Shown here piece after piece: positions 1 to 12,855 of a DNA stretch of 64,000 bases; position 1 is the first letter of the stretch, and each line of letters starts with the position of its first letter. The position numbers were made by a program, and so were the translations under genes. The stretch is from Lunularia cruciata (taxonomy: Eukaryota; Streptophyta; Marchantiopsida; Lunulariales; Lunulariaceae): assembly GCA_948567375.1 (NCBI GenBank), contig OX419758.1:68081001-68145000 (forward strand), in the 5' to 3' direction. The notes under the pieces were generated by a model that did no database searches, had not been told where the DNA came from, and saw only the letters and a list, made by a program, of their open reading frames with translations.

Positions 1-65
1 AATGAGGTATAAAGAATTGAAAATAGCACCAAGTGTGAAACAACTATGATCGGATGAACCCACGT

Positions 66-116
66 GCGAAACTAGAAAGATGGGAAGACCTCACACCGTA
101 CAAGGATAAAGACCCC
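66..116 (-). repeat. Truncated LINE 3'-tail fragment
   Basis: This is a diverged copy of a short repeat found at about a dozen places in the window. The shared core is a run related to GATGGGAAGACC followed by CCGTACAAGG. In the LINE sense direction (minus here) the core reads towards a CGCGGTCGCC end. It is probably a 5'-truncated LINE tail like those at 31811-31940 and 36851-36983. It is short and degenerate, so the assignment is tentative. Confidence 0.45.
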
Positions 117-3100
117 GAGTACATGTGTGTGAAGTAATGTGTGTGACAAGATTACTGTTAATCTTTCAGCCGTATCTTTAAGGTATCTTTCAACGCCCCC
201 TAAGTCCCCCTAGGACAAATGCAAGTCATGTGTTAGTATTAGTCTTTCAAGGGTATCTTTCAGCGCCCTTAGGTGGGGCATTGTAAGATTACCCCTCAGG
301 TTATGTGGGGTAGGTGCTGGGAAGTGATATGACGATGTCGGCGAATTTCTCCTCCTCTCTCATCCTGGTTTGAGATAAATTTCATTTTATTCGACCATTT
401 GAACTTGTCAACTACTCCTCTGCTCAACACAGTCTGTTAAAATGGACGACACACGGGCGAAATTTAAGGATAACTCTAGAGTTTCCTAAGCTTGTCCTGT
501 AAGGGTAAACCAATATATAGAGCATATTCGATGCTCTTTTAATGTACATGGTAAGTTATGCCTTTCACATGTCAATATGTTGTAAGATGATAATTTGTAT
601 ATACTGGTAAAGTGGGGATAGATTACAAATTAGATGCAGTGATCTCGGTAATAAGTGAAAAATCTAATATTGAAATTCAGAATGCCACAAAACAATATGT
701 CGAGATTGAATCATTTGAAAAACTTTCCGCAGCTATTTTAACTGCATGCGTAATATAATTCTTTTTTAATATAGTATTAATTTCCACAACACGAAATCGA
801 AAGTTGTACTTTCTGAAATGGACGCGTTCACCTTGACCAATATTATCGACCCTTTGGACATTGAATTTCTATCCTCTGGTAACTCATTCAATACTATCAT
901 CTATTACAAATACCTCCAGATGAAGAGAAAATGATCGTCATCCCCTTGCCGAGAAACAAATCTAATCAACAAATAAATTTCTTCATGAATTATCGTATGG
1001 ACCAATTTTCTAAGTGGTATATTTCTTCAGTTACTAATTTATTCAAACCAGTCCACTAACTGATATACACACTTATTCTGTGGGAAGCTTAAAAGAATCT
1101 CCGATGGTGTATCGAACAAATTTAGTCTCCTGTGCTACTCACTTTTTTATATATATGTTTCTCCAAATATCGTTTCGGCATAAATATATGACCAAACCGA
1201 TGCGTTCCTGTTCCAAGTTCACAGCGCACGAAAACGGGATTCACCCAGTGGTCCAGACTAGGTTTGAATCCCTTAGTCTGGGAGGACGAAGGTTCAGAAC
1301 ATCCCTCCTTGTGACATCCGTGCCTTGCCTTATCGCACAACTTCACTTATTTCACTGTTGATGTCAATTTCGCTTCAGAGCTAGGTGGTCTGATTGTCCT
1401 GTTCACCTCGTGTAAGTTGAGGCTCAACTCTTGAGGGAACAGTGCTCTTCCCTAGACGGCTAAAGTTGTTCACTCTTTCCCACCCGGCTCGAATGATGGT
1501 TTACTTCCTGACATGCGAATTTTCGGCCAAAAACAACCAGTTCTGCTTTGATGAATTCAACAAATAAGTCCCCCATATCTTTCGACGAAAGCTTTGGACA
1601 GCAAGTTAAGGTTCTTCTCGAACTTAGGTCAGACACCGTACTCTTCAATGACAAGTGTAGAGTTTCGCATTTACCAGTTCTTTACCACTCATCTCTAGGT
1701 GTAATGTAAGCTCAAAACGGGGAATTTAAAGCAGTTCTATGACAATTGCTTATCTTGCATGTTGCCCATGGTCGGTAAGGTGAGTACATGGTCTATGTCA
1801 GAAGAGATGACGTATACGCCACATAGTTGTGACGAGCAGAAAAACCTTGTGCCGCTATTCAATAGTGAAGGCTAAGCACCTGAATAGAACATCAAACGAC
1901 CGAGACCCAGAACAAGACAAACGGCATGTTGTGAATGGAGAGAATGCAGTAGGTCTAAACGGAGACTCTCAAAAAGTATGATCACATGCAAAAAGATGCA
2001 ATGGAAGGCTCCTCACAAAACCATATTAATGAGAAAATGATGGAACCTAAAAAGGACATATCAACCCCGTCACAAATTCTAACAACTGAGATGCGTTGAC
2101 AGTCAACATATCAAAGATATCCAGAGTTGTCTCGGTCAACTGCAATGACACAATCCAGAGGCATCCGCGTACTGGACTAACTAAAGCAGAGCAGAAATAG
2201 GACGTTCGATAGTATAGCATGCTATCCAACAGTGTTAACCATTGCCAAGATGCTATCACCTCAACTGACATTCAAGAAAACATGACGTTAAAGCCCATCA
2301 CATGATATACACAAGACATCATCTCCTGTACACTGGTTCGCGAAATGCAGATATCAGTATTAACATGTCGGTTTTCATATCCATTTTCTCTTGAGAAGGC
2401 AGAACAGAACCTTGCCTAGGAGCTCTGTGAGGTGGGAAACAGAAACCTATCTTCACAATGTGCCTTAACCTGATGATTGCGACTGGCCTCCCTCTACATG
2501 ATCGGAGTTTCTCGATTGCAGACAACAATGGAGTAACACGAACCTGGCCAGACCAGGGCAGAGACACAGTCAACCGAAAGATACTCAGGAAAGGACTTCG
2601 ACTGGACAGAGCCGTTGAAAGATAGAAGTAGGAATCTTCCCTGCAATGTAAAATACAAAGGTACTAGAAAATTAGATTCCAGAGGACTCCCGAACAACTA
2701 GATAGTTTATGTGGGGGAGAATTCCCAAAAAATTATCCTGATGAGGCTTATCTCAATGTCAACATCACAGTGTAGCTGCGTGATGTTGTTCAGGGCAATA
2801 ATGCTACTTGGCATCAATTTCAGACAAATGTGAACTGGCAAATACAAGAACGCGTATCATCAAGATCTGGGGAGAGGGTCAGCTCTGTCAATTTGCAGCG
2901 GTTGCGCCGAATCGTGTACAACCCCCAGGCCTAAAAGAATGAAATTCTGAGGGCAAAAACCAGTCTCTAACCCAGATTGGCAAGAAGACATGAAGATCAG
3001 CTGGCTTCCACAATGCCAGTGAGAGTACCAGTACACTAGCTCCCTCATCCCCCACTTCCATCAGATCTGACCCAGCAGGGTGCCGGTTGAGTGGCCGTAA

Positions 3101-3200
3101 GAATATTGTGATCTGAATATTGGAACTGAATAGTAGCACAGCATTGAACTTAAGTTAGAACCACTAAGGACCTATGGCACACGGCTAGGAAATTTGATGC
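117..3200. other. Intergenic DNA, no gene recognised
   Basis: I see no open frame with convincing coding character or splice structure. A short imperfect direct duplication lies at about 165-275: two segments share a TATCTTTCA motif followed by CGCCC and a CTTAGG or CCTAAG run. The right end (about 3200-3700) is probably the 3' untranslated region and downstream flank of the EIF4B gene, which is transcribed towards it. Confidence 0.4.
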
Positions 3201-3442
3201 CTCCTTGACTTCTCTCCAGCAATTATAACACTCCCCTCCGTAGCGTCCTTCTATTGCCCTAAATTGAGACTCGAAAAAAAAGATAAAAAAAGGCCCAACC
3301 TGACTTAACAACTGCCCCTAATGGACACAAAAACTGACAAGTCAGAAAATCTGCGGCACCCTCCCCCAAAAAAGAAACCTCTGCTTCAGGGAAAATACAC
3401 TCTATCTCTCTCGCTCCCTCCCTCCCACCCAATTGGCCAAAT

Positions 3443-3477
3443 CCCACCCTCCCGCCCGCCCGCCCGCCCACCCTCCC
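3443..3477 (-). other. Nine-tract G-quadruplex motif downstream of EIF4B
   Basis: The plus strand shows nine CCC tracts separated by single bases, so the minus strand has nine GGG tracts with one-base loops. This is an extreme G-quadruplex-forming pattern. It lies about 230 bases past the EIF4B stop codon on the sense strand of that gene, and so could sit in its 3' UTR if transcription runs that far. It is embedded in a longer polypyrimidine stretch (3395-3525). A role in RNA folding is inference. Confidence 0.75.
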
Positions 3478-3708
3478 AACTCTCCCCCTCCCCTCTTTCC
3501 CTCTTCCCTCTCTCCCTCCAAGCTCACCGGAAGAGAATGGCTCGTTGAAAACCACAGCCTTATGTCATTACCGAAATGAACCCGTGGTGTGGAGAACTTG
3601 CGTATGAATTTCAACTGGCTCACACTAAGCTATCAGTGACTCCTTATATCTGCAAGGTCAATGTGCCACCATGTCCCTTCTTCTCCGGGCAGCTGGTCAC
3701 CCTAATAC

Positions 3709-5424
3709 TCAAGAAACTATCTGGACATTGTTCTCTTCCGGTGCCGCCTTGACATTATCACTCGCTGGCCTGCAAAGGTTACATACGTAAAGAAACAGAG
3801 ATATTAGTCAACTCGACCACTTTACACAGGCCAGAAAGCAGCATCTCACTCTAGCAAGATTGAGAAAACCGGGTAAGAAGACCTAATGAAGGCAGGACGG
3901 GTCAATGGTATACCTGTCCTGCAGATCCACGTCGAACTTTCGCCAGTTACTATTGCCTCTATCCTCGTAGGAGACGTCACGCTCTCTTGGCCTCGCGTCT
4001 CCAAACGGACTCACCCTCGCTCGTGATTTGGGATGGCCTTCCCCTGCACCAACTTCTGGAGTCTGGGGTCTGCTGGAACGGCTGGAGTGACTGCTGGAAG
4101 GCCTGCTAAACTTCTCAGCTTTCACCTCTAAGTCAGCGTCGATTTTCCTCCAATCCTGACCCTTATCCGCAAGAACCTCCTCGCGAGGACGGGCTGCACC
4201 GAAAGGGCTGGATCGAGGCTGCCTAGGTTTGGGACCCGAGTTGTCACCCATGAGGGAGTTCTCGGAGAGCGCTACGGAACGGTCTGAACGGGTCGAGTGG
4301 GACGAATGAGGTCTTTCGTTCTCGCCATTTCTGTCAACGTGCGATGGCAGTGGCAGAGTGGTTTCAATAGGCACTGTACGAGGTTGCAGCACGAGGCGGG
4401 GGCGTTCGGCCGGCCTAACTAGGTCATCCCGTGGGGTAGGAACATCCTGGCGCCTAGACCAGCGATCAGCTTCAGAACCTGCATCCCTGTAGGAATCCCC
4501 GAATCCTCCGCCTCCACCACCCCGGCGCTCAGGGGGCGCTATGGAAGGCAGAGATTTCTTGGCAGCACCCCAGTTAGAGACCTCGTCTGCGCGGGAGATC
4601 CCTCCGGGAGCATCGTCAAACCCTCCTCCCCCTCTACGATCTTCGAATCCACCACCACCACCTCCTCTTCCACCTCGTCCTCTATCGCCGAATCCCTCAG
4701 ATGGGAGGGAGGGCACAAACTTCTTGTGAGTGCCCCAGTTCTGGTCCTCATCGGCTCGGGATGGGAGATCGCGATCGCTCATCCTACCACCTCTCTCATT
4801 GCGATCATCGTCATAACCTCCTCCAGTTCCACCTCTTCCTCCGCCTCCGCCACCACCACCGCTTCCAACATACGACGAAGGCAGCGTGGTCTTCTTGGCC
4901 GCGCCCCAGTTGTCTGCCTCATCTGCCCTTGATGGACCGTCGTCTCTAGGATCCCTGTCCCGGCCCATACCCCGACGATCTTCCCTATCTCTATCAAACC
5001 CTCCTCCAAACCCTCGATCACCACCACGAGTCTCGCGATCCCCGCGTCTGTCTTCAAACCCCAGGCGCTCACCCCCGCCCCTGTTGCCTCCATAATCTCG
5101 AAACCCTCCTCCGAGCGCCCCCGTTTCAGGTTCCTCATTGCTCCGGTCTCGTGGCGCTGTGGGTAACAACATCATCTCCTCGGTCGTAAGCCGAGTCGAT
5201 TCAGAGATCTGTCGACTCTTTCCCCCCGGCCCGACGTACTTTCCAGTCGTAAATTCCGAAATCGACAGGGTCACTTGCCCTTTCTTCTTCTTGGGCTTCG
5301 CCGCTATTGACTCTCCCAGCGATGGAAACGCTTCTGCTGGTAACGCCCCTTTCGCCTTCGCTTCGGCGTCGGCCTGCTCTGCCTCTGCTGCCCATGCTCC
5401 TGCTCCACCCCATGGCTTCGCCAT
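3709..5424 (-). CDS. EIF4B: Plant-type eukaryotic translation initiation factor 4B (eIF4B)
   Basis: Two coding exons on the minus strand, 5424-3914 and 3769-3709, are joined by a 144-bp GT-AG intron (3913-3770) and give 523 residues, close to the usual plant eIF4B length. The protein is a cytosolic RNA-binding cofactor that helps eIF4A/eIF4F unwind mRNA leaders. The start MAKPWGGAGAW is the characteristic plant eIF4B N terminus. A lysine-rich stretch and the LSISEFTTGKY block follow, then Gly/Arg/Asp-rich low-complexity sequence. Three SRADE..NWG..KK-type repeats lie near residues 167, 223 and 283. The RPRLVL block is near 340, and a duplicated SPFG(A/D)ARPRE...WRK(I/F)D motif is near 400 and 470. 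The small last exon adds about 20 residues; retaining the intron would end the protein after a few different residues instead. Homology is clear. The last exon rests on splice sites and frame only. Confidence 0.93.
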
Positions 5425-6480
5425 ATCCTTCCTTTCCTCCGCTCTCTCTCTCTCTCAAAATTCGACCTCCTCCGATCAGAACCTCCTTCTCCTCCTCCTC
5501 CTCTCGCCCAAGAGCAAGCCAAGCTCCAACCCCAAATTGCAAACCCTTATCGTCGATATTCTGAAGAGCAGGCAGGCGTGCGACTGCCTGCTGCTGGAAG
5601 GCAAGCAAAGCCCTCGTGCAAAAGACGAGCGATGTCTTGAGTTCTCTCCCATCAACCCCTTCCTCCCTCCCATTCGAAAACTTGCCTTGTCCGACCTCCC
5701 GGCAGGGGCAGCTTCTGCCCGCTGCCCGCCCCACCCATCCATACATCCATCCCCATGTTCACCTCTCACCGTCTTCGGTCATGCTCCATCAGGACCATCA
5801 CCGTTCCAGCGCCCAGCCAGTCACCACTTGACACATCATCTGCCTTCTAGCAGATAGCACATAGGACACCGAACATTGTGCATATTCTAGTTATCGAGAG
5901 CATCCGTCCGTCTTTGCCTCATCGTTTCATCCGGGGAGTGGTGCTGGGTGCAATTAGTTGCGGGGCTCTTACGTCGCCGATCATGCCCATTTACGACTGA
6001 TTGATTGCAGGATCTCGTCGCCGAATAGACGATTCTTCCCTTAGCTCGCTTCCCGGCCGTAAGATTCTCATCGACGGGTGGAATAACCTGATACCAGGCC
6101 CTCGGCCGAGAGAAAGTGGAGAACCCGGTACTCATGGTCATGCATGTCTTGTCATCTCATATCTCCTAGCTCCTCGCCTCATCCGCTGTACGTGTGATTC
6201 TGTGAGTCCGCCACGGCTCTGCTTCTCCGTCCATATCTGTCTTGAACAACGCCATCCATGTTCGCCACCAGGTCACTCAAGTCCCAGGTCTTTTAGGGTT
6301 GCGTTTCTCCGGTTTACGTAACTTTAACGTCCATTCTCCTCTTCCCATAAAGCTGAGACCGATGAGACGGACGCGTTTAGGGTTTTCATCGCCAAACAAA
6401 AAGCGTACGCTAACATTCTCAATCACTATCATCAGCAGCAGACAGACGGTTGAGAAGTTCGGTACTTTGTTGTAAAGTCC
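5425..6480 (-). promoter_or_regulatory. EIF4B leader and promoter region with two telo-boxes
   Basis: This is the region upstream of the EIF4B start codon. The first part (5425-5800) is rich in short pyrimidine and purine runs, as expected of a leader. Two telo-box-like motifs occur: TTTTAGGGTT at 6291-6300 and TTTAGGGTTTT at 6376-6386, which read AAACCCTA-type on the EIF4B sense strand. Telo-boxes are known from promoters of plant translation-apparatus genes such as EF1A and ribosomal protein genes, so their presence upstream of eIF4B is coherent. I cannot place the transcription start. Confidence 0.5.
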
Positions 6481-9230
6481 TTCCTCTCTCTCGTTTGCGC
6501 TCTGTTCTGACTTTTGGCCGTTGTGACGCTGTCCGACGTTACATTCCCTCCATAAGAGGATTTTTCTTTGGGGAACGTTGTTGTCCGTAGATCTAGTGAA
6601 ATTTGGAAGGTCCTTTCCTACTCTGTATTTCTCAATCTTGATGCATGTTTCTCTGAGTTGTTTCTCGGAACAATAATATGGTCTATTGCTTGTTTATTCA
6701 CTCATGGGTAGCATTCACTTTAAACTTTCAATCAGTATTTAGTTAGAAGCATGGTATTGTACTAATAGTCACAAATGTATATAAGATGGCCTAAGACTTT
6801 TGGTTGGGTTCAACTAAAAGAAATTACTATATCACTACACTCGTTAAGTATTTTATCAATTTGTAAATAATTTTTTGACTTTTTTTCCTTTTTAGTAAAT
6901 TTAAAAGCAAGCTACATGGGAATAAACGATTTACTTCATAACATAGAATTGAAATCTGAGAATTATTATCTTTGTAACATAAAATTTAAACAGGGAATCC
7001 GGAAATTTTATCCGCTTCAAAAGATAAAATTGGGATCAAGTTAATATCTGTGTAATGTAAAATAGCAATCAGAAGAATATGGCAAAATATTTCCATGGGA
7101 ATCTATTTTAAATTATGATTTTTCATACAATTAAATAACAAGTAGAAATGTTATATATGTATGTGTTCCTTCGTGTGCCTCTTCTACTGTTGCAGACGTC
7201 AGCAACAAGTAATTATCAAAACATGGTTTTATACTTGGAAAAAAGAAAAAAAGTCATGGCTGTTTTATCCTTTTATAAAATAACCATAATCTATCGGAAG
7301 GGAGGGTGCGTAGAGGTCGGTTAATCTTTCTCGTTGTATCTCAAAAATCAAGAATTACTGATTGATGTCCGACAAACTTTGTATTTGATAACTTTTGAAG
7401 TTATTTCAACCACAGAACAGTTATTTCATATCAACCACGACGAGAATAGGATAAGATACTCTCTAAAACACTTAGATATAGAAAACATTATCATAAAAAT
7501 TAAATGAAATAATCTATGATAAAATTATTTATAAATAGAAATTAAATATGTGAAAACTCATTTACTACTATATTTGTTCTACTTTACCTTTTCGTTCTTA
7601 TCCAAGTTTTCCATAAAAATCATAAACATTTACTATTTTCTCCCACCAATTAGTCTATCTTAGTTTGTAATTTGTCTAAGCCCTGAGCTCTGATGAAAAA
7701 ATTTCCACTTATTAAATTATTATAATAGATATATTATGAGAATAATTCAAACTCTTATGAAGATAAAAAGAAAATGAAATATGTGTTACTAATCGCCCTG
7801 GTTTGATGAGATATTTTATAGATTGAGCATATTATAGAAATTTCCTAGACTCACGTCAACGTGAAGAAGTATGCTTCACTAGAGCCGTGTCGATGACGTA
7901 GCTCCAAACTCAACTATTGATTAACTACTTTAGTTACTGTGTTAAAAATTTATTTTCAATAATGATTAGTTTTATATTATTGAAGATCCTTTTCTTAACC
8001 AAGGTTGAACCAATTCCGTTCCCTTTCAATCATAAATATAAAAGTTATAGTATAACTAAGATGGCATCATCTGTTTATACATGACAGAGAAGTACATTAC
8101 TACAAAAATTCTATGTATTATAAAATGTTTAGAAATCTGTGGTTCTCATATAATTAATAGTACTTTTCAAATTAGAAATTTTTTTAATTAGTTTGTAGAT
8201 AGTTAAAATCAATGCCAAAAACTATTTTGATTAAATATTTCAAAACTTAAAGATAAAATAATTTGATAATCATAAACACTTGGAAACATAGCTTAAAAAA
8301 AGTATGAAAATATGCATCAAAGTATCTAAATAAACTTCTATACAAGAAATTTAGATTAACAGAATGAATCTTGAACTAAACACATAATTATGAACTTAAT
8401 TTGTTATATATAACTGTAAATATGAAAACATCATGAAGTCAGGAATCTGGCTAGAAAAAGAAATAGATTTCCCATCTTTTGTGTCAGAATTGAGGAAATG
8501 AGGGCAACGTGGGACTCGTAAACGGAAATACCGCAAAGGGTCCCGAAACAAAAGAGATCGGAGATGACTTCGGTGTGTTAGTTATCTGAATTGATGTAGT
8601 CTCGTATATGTTATCAATAATATGTATTATGCAGATTTCCATTATCCTATATAATATAAATTTGGATCTATTAGTTATTAAAATTATATTGAAATCTAAA
8701 ATTTTAATAAAATTACAGAATAGATTAACTTTTAGACAAATAAATTTAATTCATAACCTGAATAGGCGCTTTATATGTAAAGGAAAATGTTATTTTCTGG
8801 AGATGTACGATTAAGCATATAAAAACTCAATAAATAATTTCTACTTCGTAGCCAAATATTTAAATGATGTAAACTTTTAACTATTATCTTAACACATGAC
8901 GTATTTTACATTCACTAATAATATATTTTATATGTATTGAACATTAGGTAGATTATATAAGTCAAATGATAATAGTTTGAGTGATCAAAATATAAAATTA
9001 TAAACTGAATATTTATGTAAGGGATAAAATATTATTATCTTATAATGATACAATCTTTATCTCTATAGATACATGATTACGTCTTTTAATCATATACATA
9101 TAAGTCTTGATCATAATCAACTTTTTTCTGCAAGCTTGTTACTTTGTATTTAAATTTTATAACAGAAGAGGAATTATATATTCATATTATATTCTTCTCA
9201 AAAAGATCTGGGCACTCAATTATTCTTCAA
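6481..9230. other. AT-rich spacer, no gene
   Basis: This is long AT-rich sequence with many homopolymer runs and stops in all frames, in sharp contrast to the GC-rich EIF4B neighbourhood. I found no recognisable protein, RNA gene or clean repeat boundary. It could be very old, deaminated transposon sequence, but nothing in it identifies a family. Confidence 0.5.
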
Positions 9231-11217
9231 TGCTCCAGTTCGTAATAATGTGGATGGAATGAATGCCTAGATTTATTGGAGAGTTTTCCTTGCTGTCTGA
9301 TCTCTGCGTTAAGTATACATTATGTAACACAAATACATGATCACCAAAGAACTCGTCGGTGGACATTCCAATTAGGATTTATGAACCTACCAATGTACGG
9401 TACCACCCCATGTCTGGTTCGCTAAGAGTATTAGTGCAGTAAGTCTTGTCAAACTTTGAACTTCGAACTTCAACCTTCGAACTTGGGAGGTAGCTTCTGC
9501 GGTCGGAACATTTTACAACCTAGCTGTCTTCGATATGAACAGTTTAATGTCCCGAAATACTGGACGTAATATCTATGCACACATGATGATGACAATTAAA
9601 AAAGTAAGGAGTGAAAGCACTCCCTCACCTACTCCATGAGTTTACAAAGCCAAATTAATCATAAAGCTGCCAATCTTAAGCTTCTACATGCAAGGTGCAT
9701 CTTTCGAGCTCGAAGATTGCTCGTCCAGATTCTTCTTATAGTACATGAAGGTGATGAAAGTCAAGCATACCACACAGCACAAGATAAGCAAAGTAGCTGT
9801 CCCTTTGGTACGGTTGAGAGTAGAACAAAAGCTAAAGGCAAAGTAAAGGCGTGTTGGTCGGAGGGACTAAACTCAAGCAAGCTTTGGTGCACAAGGAGGG
9901 ATTTGTTGGACAAGTATGTTTGCATAAACAGCTGGTTCAAGGCACTAATGGATAAAGCTGTAGCGAACTCGACGTAAAGGCAACAATGAGGTCTACAAGG
10001 GGCTGTTAATCTCGTTAACCACACATGGCCTGCAAAGGCTGAAGGTCTGCAAGCACATGCCCCCTCAATCCCATCACCTGCTCAATCTAATCTTCCAGCA
10101 GACCCACATTTCAAAGTCAGTAGCGCATAACATGTATGTATTAGAGTCCACATTTGCTGACTTGAATCTTAAAAAAGATATAAGACACTTTTAATCAGAG
10201 TACTGGAAGGAGTAGGCAAGCCTATGATGCTTGCTGGTCTTACTCCCTTGTAGCTTGCTCCGCGAGAGTTTGTACAAATCGTAGCAGCTTTACCGCCGTA
10301 CTTGTTTAGGCATTTGCGCGGTAAGTTTATATATATATATATATCCATTTGGCTCTTACTCTACAAACGTATGTGTTATATGATGTAACTTGCAGTTATT
10401 GACAGAACTTGCATTTAACTTGCATTTAAGACAGGGTGGTATCGTTAGATTATATTTTGGCTAAAATTTACCAAGTATCATGAGAAAATTATAAAAATAA
10501 TGAATTTTTTGTCTTCTTATAATAAAAAGGCTTCTTACACTATATTGTCTATAGTTCTGTATTTGAGTCATTTCTATGAAGAAGGGAGAAATATAGTTTC
10601 GTGGTTAGTTCAAACTTAATAGAAAGCCAACGTAGACTGCTTCTCTCTTACATTTTATGTTTATAGTGTTATATTGAGTTAGTGTTATCATCAAGGGAGA
10701 AATGTAGTTTAGTGCTTCGCAAACAAAGATCCCAAGTAAGACATTACTATTCTGAAAGCTTTCATTTCCAATAATCTTCCAACTCGTTAAAATAAGACGG
10801 ATGACAAAACCATTAGAATACTTCTTCGGTCGTTTTATTGCATACTTTATTCCTTGAAGAAGTGCAAGAAAGGACCCATTTGACCATTATTAACCTTATG
10901 ACTCCACGTTCGATTTGTATACCATCGCTTCATACGAACTTAGCAACTCCTGTCCCATGTCGTGAATAGGTTTCTCTACCTTTTGGAATGTCTGATGTTC
11001 ATGAACAAGAAGTTTAGGGGCTACCACCTGTTCCTGCTATAGGGAGATTTTATGAGTATAAATTACAATCTTACCAATGGCTTTATAATTTTTTACTTCG
11101 AGTTTCCTATCCATAGGCATAGATTTTGGTGATTTATTAATTACCTAAGTTTAACTTTCTTAGGAACCCTCTGTTATGATTCCATGGACCTGTTCATTGT
11201 TTCTTCCAACAAATGAC
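9231..11217. other. Intergenic DNA, no gene recognised
   Basis: Open frames of about 90-110 codons exist on both strands over the same bases (9636-10024), but neither shows recognisable motifs or splice structure, so I treat them as chance. A short AACTTTGAACTTCGAACTT-like direct repeat occurs near 9453-9485. Confidence 0.4.
10328..10344. repeat. (TA)n microsatellite
   Basis: An uninterrupted alternating TA run of 17 bases. Confidence 0.9.
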
Positions 11218-11320
11218 AAAGGCGACAGCGAAGAATAATAAGAAGGATTGGAAGACCCATGTGGCCGTACAAGGATGAGACACAAGAGGTAAAATGCGGC
11301 TAAGCCCCAATAGTATCGAT
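11218..11320 (-). repeat. Truncated LINE 3' tail
   Basis: A minus-sense copy of the dispersed tail: GGCGAC at the outer end, then GGATTGGAAGACCCAT, GCCGTACAAGG, AGAGGTAAAATG and GGCTAAGCCCCAATAG. These blocks occur in the same order at 24209-24310, where they adjoin the reverse-transcriptase-bearing LINE. I therefore read this as a 5'-truncated insertion of that family. Confidence 0.7.
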
Positions 11321-11611
11321 ACCAAAAACTACATATGCCGAATGCATGCTTATTCGAAATTGACCCTCCACGAATAATAACATCCGTCAGATATGCCATT
11401 GGGACCCCTACGCACGATAGTCTTCCTACGGAGGATAGGCTAAGTCAACGAAGTAAAGAATGAAAATTTGAACAGACAACCACGAAGGAACGATGCAACT
11501 TGATTATAGGGAGAGTATTCAGAAACGTACAGATTTATCATGTGTGTGAGCTACAGTTGAAAAGCGTCTATCCAGTTGGGAATGTGTGTAAAGGCTTTCC
11601 TCAAATAGGCT

Positions 11612-11710
11612 TATTGGGGCCTAGTCCCATTTTACTTCCTTTGTCTCTCCCTTGTACGACTTGATTCGAGTCTTCCCATCCTTCATGTGTTTTACCGTGG
11701 TCGCCTTTCT
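11612..11710 (+). repeat. Truncated LINE 3' tail
   Basis: A plus-sense copy: TTGGGGCCTAGTCCCATTTTAC, then TGTCTCTCCCTTGTACG, TCTTCCCATCCTT and a terminal GGTCGCCTTT. It lies about 290 bp from the inverted copy at 11218-11320. Confidence 0.7.
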
Positions 11711-12286
11711 GCTTTCCTCAAATGAAATGACATGTCAACATGCTGCAGAGAAAAGCTAGTTCACCAAAGGTTGTCGACGTGGAGATGTACGAGGTGCAAC
11801 GTGCTGCTATTGATGTTGCTTGGCAGAATCTCGGCCATCATTTGGTGGAAATCTCAGTTCACCAACTTGTGGGTTTTCACTCACTTCACGCCTCGTGTTC
11901 TAGTTAGGGTCTAGTTTAATTTTAATGAAGGTGACCAGCTGTGTGTTATCATGTTTGTCAAGTTGTACTTTCGGCGAATATTGGGAATAAGAAGCGTGTT
12001 TTAGTAGCGTGACTCTTGCGTCTCTCCGGGGGCTACTAATTTGAACTCGATTGATTATAACGACGGACTTTTGTCTCAAGTAAAATGTTGAGGATGATGA
12101 AGGGATGGTTAGAAGTTTATAAATTAAGAAACAGTAATTGGTTACAATTTCTAATTAGAATCTTTTAAGTTTCGGAACAGATTTGGTTTGATGGGGCCAC
12201 GTTTGAAGTATTGTGCTAAGTGGCAGATGAAACGGCGTCTGCTCAAACGATTAGCTACTCTCCTTTTCTCGACTAGAAGGTTTCAA

Positions 12287-12344
12287 GGCTTGATGGGGGG
12301 TCTTCCCATCCGTCTTGTTATCGTACGCGGTCGTCTTTCTTCTA
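12287..12344 (+). repeat. Truncated LINE 3' tail (short)
   Basis: Only the terminal part is present: GCTTGATGGGGGGTCTTCCC followed by a TACGCGGTCG end. It matches the last 55-60 bases of the other tails. Confidence 0.65.
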
Positions 12345-12666
12345 TTTAAAAAGGTACAATCTCATTGGAGATAAACATCACCTTGTTGATTCTTAGGAAT
12401 GTAAGACCTCCCTTGAGTGATGTTCATTGATTAGTTCGTCCTAGATCAACATGGACCTCGTGGGGTTAGGGGCACTGCGTACGGTGGCTGCTAGGTTGTG
12501 TGCTGGAACTACACCCTAAGTGTGATCTTAATAATGGCGCATGGGAGACCCAAAGTGTTTCCTACTAGAGAACAGCTACAATATACTGGTGTCCACTACG
12601 TGTTGTCACAGTACGTGTAGAATCATCTTAAGCCTCTCTTTAGTTGCGGTAAGGCAGATTTTTCAT

Positions 12667-12780
12667 ATAGACTCTACTGGGGCTTAGCCCCATTTTACTC
12701 TTCTTTTTTTTCTCTCCCTTGTACAGCTTGATGGGGTCTTCCCATCCTTTGTTTTCTCTACGCGATCTCCTTTTCTCTTA
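12667..12780 (+). repeat. Truncated LINE 3' tail
   Basis: A well-preserved plus-sense copy. It starts with TAGACTCTACTGGGGC, contains the palindrome GGGGCTTAGCCCC, then CTCTCCCTTGTACAGCTTGA, GGGTCTTCCCATCC and an altered terminal CGCGATCTCC. Confidence 0.75.
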
Positions 12781-12855
12781 AGACCCCTTCTTTATTATGA
12801 TTCTTCGGACAAAACTTCCTTCTAAAGAAACGTCAATATGGACTATTCTCCACCA

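Noticed and set aside
1255-1310. tRNA-like GGTTTGAATCCC and GGTTCAGAAC motifs
   Set aside because: No A-box, acceptor stem or anticodon arm can be drawn around them.
3259-3623. Gly/Arg-rich and Pro-rich frames over the polypyrimidine tract
   Set aside because: They are translations of a simple-sequence tract downstream of EIF4B, present in several frames on both strands.
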